Below, in pieces: positions 57,839 through 64,000 of a stretch of 64,000 nucleotides of DNA. Position numbers and translations under genes: made by a program. Numbering within the stretch: position 1 is the first letter of the stretch; each line of letters begins with the position of its first letter. This DNA comes from Archaeoglobaceae archaeon (GTDB lineage: Archaea; Halobacteriota; Archaeoglobi; Archaeoglobales; Archaeoglobaceae). Under the pieces are notes generated by a model. The model worked only from the letters and a program-made list of their open reading frames with translations. It did no database searches and was not told the origin of the DNA. The DNA lies in NCBI GenBank assembly GCA_038734275.1, contig JAVYOO010000008.1:1-64000 (forward strand), written 5' to 3'.

Positions 57839-58539
57839 ACAACCTTCACCATACCAAACCCCATCGAATTCTTCGCCCCAAAACCTGCCTTGTAGCCGAT
57901 CTCGAGCAATTCTGGGTTTCCTTTAGCTTCGAATACCATTTCAACACAGCGATGCCACGTGTCTTTGATCTTGATTCTCTTTGGCTTGAAGCTTATCGGC
58001 TTAAATTCAACCTCTTTGCTTTCAGGCTCTTTCCCATGAAGCAGAAAGTATTTCTTGATAAGGTTCTGCTTTAAAACTTCGTAAAACTCTCGCTGGGTGG
58101 GATAAAGATCTACTGCTTTTCCATTCTCCGCCTTTGAAACGTTTATCGGGCTTAGAGTGACAAACTTCTCCTTATCGGTGATTTTCTTCTCCTCAAGGAT
58201 CTCTACTTGAGATAACAAAAGCTTAGAGTTTCCAAGCTTGATCTCTGGCTTCATAAAAAGCCCTTCTACCAGCTTTTGTGCTATTTCGTTGCGAATTGAG
58301 GAAAAGAATAGGTGAACTTCTTCAGACTCTGCAATTATTTTGTCCCCCTCGATCCTCTTCTTTGGAATCATGAGCTTGCTGAAGGTGAAAAACTTTGGAA
58401 CGTTTGGCAAGTGAAGTTCCATGGAAAGCTTTGGTTCTGCTCTTTCAATAGCTCTATAAATTGCAGATGCAAGATGATAGGAGTAATTTACATTTATTAG
58501 TGAGGGGGATGGAATTCGAAATGATAACTTTAATCTCAT
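57835..58539 (-). CDS. cas6: Cas6 crRNA endonuclease
   Basis: The 234-residue protein (ATG at 58539, MRLKLSFRIPSP) has two ferredoxin-like folds and the C-terminal G-rich loop GFGAKNSMGFGMVKV. A histidine in SYHLASAIYRAI is a good general acid. It cuts repeats to leave the ATTGAAAG tag. Start codons at 58548 and 58563 are alternatives. It opens the interference operon. Confidence 0.92.
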
Positions 58540-58707
58540 CTTGTTCATCTTTTTCAAAGACAAATATATTTCTTTCGATTTCTTTCCTCAATGAGAAATG
58601 AAGAGTATCATATCCATAATCTTCTAATTGCAAAACCTCTTCCAGTATGGGCCTGGAAAGATAAACTCCAAAAAGGAAAAAATAAAGCCTTAATCCTTTT
58701 TTGAATA

Positions 58708-58801
58708 CGCCGGGGGTGGGATTTGAACCCACGCGGGCGATGCCCACACGCTTTCTGTTGCGCAACTCCAGGCGTGCGCCTTGCCACTCGGCAACCCCGG
58801 C
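58708..58801 (-). tRNA. tRNA-Ser (GGA) with a 13-base intron
   Basis: The minus strand gives a class II tRNA: acceptor GCCGGGG with CCCCGGC, discriminator G (Ser), a long variable arm (TGGGC...GCCCG) and T arm GTGGG-TTCAAAT-CCCAC. The anticodon stem CACGC pairs with GCGTG, but the loop between is 20 bases instead of 7. Removing 13 bases beginning near position 37 leaves the GGA anticodon. CTG and CAG can pair within the loop, leaving GAG and AAA as three-base bulges, as in an archaeal bulge-helix-bulge. The exact splice points are uncertain by one or two bases. The mature length would be 81 nt. Confidence 0.85.
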
Positions 58802-58886
58802 TCTAAACTTCGTTGGCCAAATGAAATATATGCCTTTTGATTATGGGGAGGTAAAAGCTTATTAGATTCTCTTTCAGAATTAATGT

Positions 58887-59897
58887 GTGGTTAGAGGTCT
58901 TGAGAGGTACAGTGCAATAAATCTCGGAGAAGCGGTCGCAAAATTCCAAATATTGAAAAGAATCCCAGCTGAAAAGGGTGAAAGATTTGAGGATAGCTTA
59001 AAAATTCACTCTAAGCTGAAAAAGGAGTTTAGAAAAATCTTTGCAGAATCCAGTATCGAAATCTTGAAAGAAGAGCCAGCTAAATACTCTTTGCTTCATC
59101 TAAAAAGAGATCTGCTTATGGATATGCTGAAAGAGTGCAATTTTTGCGAGCGAAAGTGCAGAGTTAACAGATACGAATCAAAAGGCTTTTGCAAATGCTC
59201 TGCAAAGAGCTATTACAGCAGTGAATTTCTCCATCTTGGCGAAGAACCAGAGCTTGTACCGTCTCATACGATTTTCTTCAATAGATGCACCTTTGCGTGT
59301 GTTTTCTGTCAAAACTACGATATAGTCTACAGCGATGATTTGCCTGCCAATCTCAAAGAGCTTGCGATGCTCATCGACATCCGCTACAGACAGGGAAGCA
59401 GAAACGTGAACTTCGTAGGTGGAAATCCTGATCAGCATGCACACACAATTGCTGAGATTCTTCTTCAGGTTAAATCAAACATTCCAGTCGTTTGGAATTC
59501 GAACATGTTTCACAGCGAAGAACTTGCAGAAATAATCGAGGATTTTGTCGATGTTTGGCTTGGAGATTTCAAATATGGCAATAATGACTGTGCTTTGAGG
59601 TATTCAAAAGCTCCAAAATACATGGAAGTTGTTACAAGGAACTTTTTAAGAGCAAAAGACAATGGTGAACTCCTTATAAGGCATCTTGTCATGCCAAATC
59701 ACGTGGAATGTTGCACCGCAAGAGTAGTGGAATGGGTTGCAGAAAATCTTGGCAAAGACGTTAGATTTAACCTCATGTTCCAGTATCATCCAACCTTTAA
59801 AGCATACGATTATCCAGAAATTTCGAGAAGGCTAACGGGTGAGGAAATGAAAAAAGCTTATGAAATAGCTTCAAGAAGATTAAGTAACCTTGTATGA
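58887..59897 (+). CDS. Radical SAM protein (PflX/COG1313-like)
   Basis: The 336-residue protein has the radical SAM motif CTFACVFCQNY (CX3CX2C) and, before it, a cysteine-rich segment CNFCERKCRVN...GFCKC. It then has NFVGGNPDQHAHTIAEIL and WNSNMFHS, typical of pyruvate formate-lyase activase-like proteins. It probably installs a glycyl radical or modifies an unknown partner. It starts GTG at 58887 and overlaps the helicase by four bases (ATGA). Confidence 0.85.
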   Translation: MVRGLERYSAINLGEAVAKFQILKRIPAEKGERFEDSLKIHSKLKKEFRKIFAESSIEILKEEPAKYSLLHLKRDLLMDMLKECNFCERKCRVNRYESKGFCKCSAKSYYSSEFLHLGEEPELVPSHTIFFNRCTFACVFCQNYDIVYSDDLPANLKELAMLIDIRYRQGSRNVNFVGGNPDQHAHTIAEILLQVKSNIPVVWNSNMFHSEELAEIIEDFVDVWLGDFKYGNNDCALRYSKAPKYMEVVTRNFLRAKDNGELLIRHLVMPNHVECCTARVVEWVAENLGKDVRFNLMFQYHPTFKAYDYPEISRRLTGEEMKKAYEIASRRLSNLV

Positions 59898-61498
59898 ACT
59901 TATTGGAATTACTGGATAAAATTGAAAAGGTTGTTGAGAAAAAGGTTAAAGAAAAAGAAGTTTACGATGCTGAAGTTCTTGCAAGGAAGGGCGAAATTGC
60001 AATTATCTTCTCTTCTGGGTCGATACCAACAGGAAGTGTTGTTGCATGGCTTGAAAACGAAATCATCCCATTTGGGTGGGTAATAGACGTCAGAAGAACG
60101 AAGAAGGGTTATATTCTTGCGGTAAAGGAGTTTGAAAGTCTGGAAGGTGAAAGGCTAATTGAGGCCGAAAACCTGCTCGGTATAGCTCTAAGAAAGGAGA
60201 TTGTAAGCAGAATGGATGAAATTCTCGATTTTAAATACTGGAGTGGTGCTAAGAAAGTTCTTCCTCCAGAATGGCTTGATAAATGGCAGAAAGAGTGCTT
60301 TTCTGCATCATGCTCTCTTGAAGAAGGGGAAATCCTTCTTGTAATTGGCCCTCCTGGAACGGGAAAGACTACCTTTATAGTAGAATCTGCAAAAAAGCTT
60401 TCCAGAGAGGAGAGAGTATGGATTACTTCAAACACAAACATAGCAGTTGATAACGTTTTAGAAAAGCTTGAGAAGGCCCTGAGAATTGGACATCCGTCGA
60501 AGTTAACCGAAGACGTGAAAAGGCATAGTGTAGAGGCAAAAATTCTCTCGGGAATAACTTTCGGCGACTACGAAGAACTAGCTACGAGGATCCACAATGC
60601 CTATAGAGAGATAGCGAAAATCCAAGAGGAAATGCTGAACACTGGCAGAATAGCTGTTGGATCGACGATTTTAAAGGGTGCAATGAGCATAATACGAAAC
60701 TACGAGTTTGATACAGTTTTTATAGATGAGGCAAGCAATACCTGCATTTCTTTGGCTTTGTTGGCACTTGAAAGAGCAAAGAAAGCTGTAATCGTTGGTG
60801 ATCCATATCAGCTTCCACCAGTTTATGAGATAAATGTGCCAAATGCGGTCAGATTTTCTGCTTTTAATTACCTTTACGAGCTATATGGAAAAAGTCTTTG
60901 GTTAAGAAGACATTACAGGTGCAATGCAGACATCATTGCTTTTTCTGCAAAAGAGATTTACGGAAACCTTGAGATTGACTCAAGATGTTTGGATGTTAAA
61001 ATTCCGAAAGTTGAGACAAGCATACCTGAATTGGGCGATCCGGAGAGACCTGTTTTGTTTATAGATTGTGATGGAGAAGAGAAAAAGGTGGGCAGATCAA
61101 AGATAAATGAGCTCGAGGCGGAGTTAGCTTGTCAAATTTGCGACGAGCTTGTGGAGGTAATTGGCGAAGAAGAGATCGGGATAATAACCCCATATTTAAA
61201 GCAGAAAGAGCTTATAAAGTCGATTTTGAACGACTTTGGAGTAAACTGCGAAGTCGCCACTGTGCACAGCTATCAGGGAAGAGAAAAAGAAGTGATAATA
61301 TATTCGATCACTGCAACACAAAATCTATTTTTTGCTTCGGACAAGAAGATCTTCAACGTTGCTCTGACAAGGGCAAGAGGAAAATTCATTGCAATAGGCA
61401 ATTCAAAGTCCATAAAGAATAAAAATTTCCTTCTTTCAAAGTTTTTGGATTATGCAAAACAAAAAGGTGGTTACATTTCTGTTAGAAAAGTATTTTAG
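59894..61498 (+). CDS. UPF1/DNA2-like superfamily 1 helicase
   Basis: The 534-residue protein has GPPGTGKTT, FIDEASNT, GDPYQLPPVYE, RRHYRCNAD, VHSYQGREKE and NVALTRARGK, all SF1B motifs. It is shorter than DNA2 and has no nuclease domain visible. Overlap with the radical SAM gene suggests joint work on nucleic acid. The first 150 residues have no clear domain. Confidence 0.88.
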   Translation: MNLLELLDKIEKVVEKKVKEKEVYDAEVLARKGEIAIIFSSGSIPTGSVVAWLENEIIPFGWVIDVRRTKKGYILAVKEFESLEGERLIEAENLLGIALRKEIVSRMDEILDFKYWSGAKKVLPPEWLDKWQKECFSASCSLEEGEILLVIGPPGTGKTTFIVESAKKLSREERVWITSNTNIAVDNVLEKLEKALRIGHPSKLTEDVKRHSVEAKILSGITFGDYEELATRIHNAYREIAKIQEEMLNTGRIAVGSTILKGAMSIIRNYEFDTVFIDEASNTCISLALLALERAKKAVIVGDPYQLPPVYEINVPNAVRFSAFNYLYELYGKSLWLRRHYRCNADIIAFSAKEIYGNLEIDSRCLDVKIPKVETSIPELGDPERPVLFIDCDGEEKKVGRSKINELEAELACQICDELVEVIGEEEIGIITPYLKQKELIKSILNDFGVNCEVATVHSYQGREKEVIIYSITATQNLFFASDKKIFNVALTRARGKFIAIGNSKSIKNKNFLLSKFLDYAKQKGGYISVRKVF

Positions 61499-61517
61499 CT
61501 TCTAAACTACTTTCTGC

Positions 61518-62033
61518 ATGGTTGTATACAAGGGTATTCAGATTGAGGCGTTGCATGAAGATATCACAAAACTTGAAGTTGATGCGATTGTAAATGCCGC
61601 GAATACGCATCTTTACATGGGAGGAGGTGTTGCAGGGGCTATAAAAAGAGCAGGGGGCAAGGAAATCGAGGAAGAAGCGGTAAAGCAAGGTCCTATAAAG
61701 ATTGGAACTGCTATTGCAACTTCTGCAGGAAGGTTGAAAGCGAAATTCGTGATCCACTCTCCAACCATGGAGCTTGACTTTAAAACAGATGAAAATAAAG
61801 TCCGTCTTGCGATGATCGCTGCCTTAAAAAAGGCTGAAGAGCTGAATGTTAGTAGTATAGCATTTCCAGCACTTGGTACCGGGGTTGGAGGGCTTGCAAA
61901 AGATCTTGTGGCAAAAATCATGGTTGAAGAACTTAAAAAGCATATTGATCGTGGAACTAAGCTTAAAAAAATTATTCTCGCCGATATAAATGAAGAACAG
62001 GTTGGATTTTTAAAAAAGAGCTTGGTGAGCTGA
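61518..62033 (+). CDS. Macrodomain ADP-ribose-binding protein
   Basis: The 171-residue protein has the macrodomain motif VDAIVNAANTHLYMGGGVAGAI and FPALGTGVGG. It would hydrolyse or bind ADP-ribose or O-acetyl-ADP-ribose. It follows the helicase by 19 bases and ends one base before the FAH gene. Confidence 0.92.
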   Translation: MVVYKGIQIEALHEDITKLEVDAIVNAANTHLYMGGGVAGAIKRAGGKEIEEEAVKQGPIKIGTAIATSAGRLKAKFVIHSPTMELDFKTDENKVRLAMIAALKKAEELNVSSIAFPALGTGVGGLAKDLVAKIMVEELKKHIDRGTKLKKIILADINEEQVGFLKKSLVS

Positions 62034-62034
62034 A

Positions 62035-62775
62035 ATGATCGGAAGATTTCTGGTTAATGGGAAAATTTATCAGGGAAATTTTGAGTTAAAGAAGGGGAGA
62101 GTGATCTTTGATTCAGTCGAGTTTCCAATTGATTGCGTAAAGTTCCTGCCACCGGTTATTCCAAGCAAGATCATTGCGGTTGGGCTGAATTACGTTGATC
62201 ATGCAGAAGAGCTTGGGATGCCAATTCCAGAAGAACCGATCATTTTTATGAAACCTCCAAGTGCAGTAGTCGGTGATGGGGATCCAATCCTGATTCCAAG
62301 GCTATCAAACAGGGTTGATTACGAAGGGGAGCTTGCAATCGTGATTGCAAGGCGATGCAAAAACGTGGCAAGGGAAAAAGCAAGGGATTTCATTCTTGGC
62401 TACACCTGTTTCAACGATGTAACTGCTAGAGATCTGCAAGCTAAAGATGGACAGTGGACAAGGGCTAAAAGCTTCGACACTTTCGCTCCGCTCGGGCCAT
62501 ACATAGTCGAACTCGACGATCCCAGAGAGCTGAAGATTGAAACAAGAGTAAATGGAGAGGTTAAGCAGAGATCGAGCACTTCAAAAATGATTTTCGACGC
62601 TTTTAGCCTTTTGGAGTTCATATCATCGATAATGACCCTTGAAGCGGGTGACATTATAGCTACTGGAACCCCAGCCGGAGTTGGAACGCTGAGAGCTGGT
62701 GATGTGGTAGAAGTTGAGATTGAAAAAATCGGAATTCTCAGGAATCCAGTTGTGAGTAGTTCAACTGAAGTATAG
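62035..62775 (+). CDS. Fumarylacetoacetate hydrolase-family enzyme
   Basis: The 246-residue protein has the FAH metal motif: ligand residues in DYEGELAIV, the EEPIIFMKPPSAV entry and LGYTCFNDVTARDLQ, with GTPAGVG. It probably cleaves or decarboxylates a 2-oxo-acid type substrate. It follows the macrodomain gene directly. Substrate unknown. Confidence 0.9.
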   Translation: MIGRFLVNGKIYQGNFELKKGRVIFDSVEFPIDCVKFLPPVIPSKIIAVGLNYVDHAEELGMPIPEEPIIFMKPPSAVVGDGDPILIPRLSNRVDYEGELAIVIARRCKNVAREKARDFILGYTCFNDVTARDLQAKDGQWTRAKSFDTFAPLGPYIVELDDPRELKIETRVNGEVKQRSSTSKMIFDAFSLLEFISSIMTLEAGDIIATGTPAGVGTLRAGDVVEVEIEKIGILRNPVVSSSTEV

Positions 62776-62872
62776 ATATTGAGCATTGCGAAAATAACTT
62801 AAAGGATCAATACGAAAAACTAATAAACACCAATCTTTTAAGATTACCAGAAACTGATACTGTGGATTTGAA

Positions 62873-62947
62873 GGGTCCGTGGCTCAGCCTGGTTAGAGCG
62901 TTCGCCTGATAAGCGAAAGGTCCGGGGTTCAAACCCCCGCGGACCCA
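62873..62947 (+). tRNA. tRNA-Ile (GAT)
   Basis: A 75-nt cloverleaf: acceptor GGGTCCG with CGGACCC, discriminator A, anticodon loop CTGATAA giving GAT (Ile), T arm GGGG-TTCAAAC-CCCC. The 3' CCA is not encoded. No intron. A run of T follows (TTTCTGTTTTTG) as a terminator. Confidence 0.96.
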
Positions 62948-63086
62948 TTTCTGTTTTTGAAACGAGAACGAAGGCTGGCTGGATTTGGTCTCTGAAGCTT
63001 TTAACGATCTGATCTATAATAGCTAATTCTAGTTTCTTTATTATTAACCGAAAAGTTTTAATAATTTGAAAATATTGATCTCACAC

Positions 63087-63626
63087 ATGGCAATATCCAC
63101 AGTTAGAGGCTACGGTCTTGTCGGTAGCATCATGGTGCTTTTTGACCTTTATCTGGGATATCTGGGCATCGGGAGAACTGGCTTGATTGCAGTGTTGGGA
63201 CTTGTGTTTTTGCTGATGGGAGTTAGAGAAATAGCTAATGAAGCAAATTATCCAAAAATATTCAGAAATTACCTGATATTCTTCATCTTTACAACGCTAT
63301 TCTTCATATTTCAGCTTTTCACGCTGAATGTGGTTTTTCTTTGGATCTTGTTATTGATAGGGGCGGTATTCCTCAGAATGAGTTTTAATAAAATCGCTGA
63401 CAGTTCTGGTATTACAATGTTTAAGCACTCAGCCCTGATTTACCTTGTTGGTGCGGTATTGTTCATCGTTTTTGTCGGACTACTCTTACTGCCAATTGCT
63501 CTTGCATTGCAAGCAATTGCCTTCTATAGCCTTCCAGACGCAATTGAGCAGATCCGCGAAGAATACGCCGAAGATTTTGAGGAAGAAATCATACCTGAAG
63601 GGTCTCCCGAAGAAAAAGGTCTTTAA
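63087..63626 (+). CDS. DUF996-family membrane protein
   Basis: The 179-residue protein (MAISTVRGYGLVGS start) has five membrane helices and an acidic C-terminal tail rich in Glu. DUF996 is archaeal and of unknown function. A TATA-like AGTTTTAATAATT lies about 25 bases before the ATG, so it is leaderless; an upstream TTG at 63066 is rejected. Confidence 0.85.
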   Translation: MAISTVRGYGLVGSIMVLFDLYLGYLGIGRTGLIAVLGLVFLLMGVREIANEANYPKIFRNYLIFFIFTTLFFIFQLFTLNVVFLWILLLIGAVFLRMSFNKIADSSGITMFKHSALIYLVGAVLFIVFVGLLLLPIALALQAIAFYSLPDAIEQIREEYAEDFEEEIIPEGSPEEKGL

Positions 63627-63651
63627 TACAAAATCTTGGTTTATTTTAAAA

Positions 63652-64000
63652 TTAAAGTTTTTTAATTTTAACTTCAGAATCTGATTTTTCTAAAATTCTC
63701 CTGAGATAGCTCCATCTATCCTCTTCTTGAACGATAGAAGGCTTTTTCTTTGATCTCCTTTTTTCAATTCTTCCGTATGAAGCTCCATAATCCGCAAGAC
63801 TCATCCATATTCTCTTGCTTTTAACCCCACTGCGAATTTTCTGGGCTTTTTTGTGCTTCTCGATATTTTTACTTATGATTAAAGATAAAATTAAGCATAT
63901 TGCAGTGAAAAATACTGGGATCTCCCAAAATATGCCAGAGAAGAAAAAAAGAATTACAAGAGTAGGGAATACGATACATCCGAATAAGACGACAGTTATG
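63652..64000 (-). CDS. Membrane protein, N-terminal part outside the window
   Basis: The minus-strand frame enters from the right edge and ends TAA at 63652-63654 (at least 115 residues). Two hydrophobic spans (VVLFGCIVFPTLVILFFF, then FFTAICLILSLII) are followed by a basic tail with KKAQKIRSG and EEDRWSYLRRILEKS. No start codon is visible, because the gene extends beyond the window. Family unknown. Codon use is similar to neighbours. Confidence 0.5.
   Translation of the reverse strand, partial: ITVVLFGCIVFPTLVILFFFSGIFWEIPVFFTAICLILSLIISKNIEKHKKAQKIRSGVKSKRIWMSLADYGASYGRIEKRRSKKKPSIVQEEDRWSYLRRILEKSDSEVKIKKL

Noticed and set aside
63066-63086. TTG start for the DUF996 protein
   Set aside because: The ATG at 63087 lies about 25 bases after the TATA box and matches the family N-terminus.

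Overview
The window is a gene-dense archaeal chromosome segment. The core genes point to the Archaeoglobales (Archaeoglobus, Ferroglobus or Geoglobus type): proteasome beta subunit, the KH/beta-CASP termination nuclease FttA, ribosomal protein S15, an archaeosine radical-SAM enzyme, archaetidylserine enzymes, methanofuran biosynthesis (MfnF), an FmdE protein, UbiD, and many leaderless genes with a TATA box about 25 nt before the start codon. c-type multiheme cytochromes next to a NarI/HdrD-type membrane iron-sulfur protein would suit a metal-, nitrate- or sulfur-compound-respiring member of that order. The genus is an inference from gene content only.

Layout. 0.1-3.5 kb: a metallo-beta-lactamase protein, a CooS-like carbon monoxide dehydrogenase that appears to lack one active-site cysteine, and an HTH_10 regulator. 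3.6-4.3 kb: a tiny basic leaderless ORF and tRNA-Asn. 4.4-8.6 kb: an operon of an FmdE protein, a FecBCD-type importer and a truncated DUF169 gene. 8.6-11.4 kb: a respiratory module of two multiheme cytochromes and a membrane NarI-HdrD fusion. 11.5-18.7 kb: acyl-CoA synthetase, a PAS sensor without kinase residues, ilvB-ilvH and lysA. 18.7-21.4 kb: S15, a pterin aldolase, archaetidylserine synthase and decarboxylase and an archaeosortase. 21.5-31.5 kb: an AAA ATPase, a PhnP-like phosphodiesterase, MfnF, a class II aldolase, psmB-fttA, a phosphate transporter operon and ilvD. 31.5-46.9 kb: RaSEA, rhomboid, SCP2, PRC-barrel, tRNA-His, Nudix-hisD, a four-CBS protein, DUF2070, UbiD, argB with an isomerase and an ornithine cyclodeaminase, and FeoAB with an iron-box palindrome.

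46.9-58.6 kb is a complete type I-B (Tneap/Cst-like) CRISPR-Cas island. A 19-repeat array is read on the minus strand. Its leader separates it from cas4-cas1-cas2 on the plus strand. Two toxin-antitoxin pairs (HepT-MntA and VapBC) follow, then the interference operon cas6-cas8-cas7-cas5-cas3 on the minus strand. The two TA pairs lie exactly between the adaptation and interference modules. 58.7-64 kb holds an intron-containing tRNA-Ser, a radical SAM/UPF1-like helicase pair, a macrodomain protein, an FAH-family enzyme, tRNA-Ile, a DUF996 membrane protein and a partial membrane gene.

The most notable points are: (1) the CooS homologue with Glu at the place of the Cys ligand of the C-cluster, which suggests a hybrid-cluster enzyme rather than a CO dehydrogenase; (2) the cytochrome/HdrD respiratory module; (3) the archaeosortase with pssD and pssA; (4) the TA pairs inside the CRISPR island; (5) the very short tRNA-Ser intron; (6) a membrane-protein gene whose ribosome binding site leads to an AUA codon instead of a normal start. 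All functional statements rest on motif recognition by eye, with no database search.
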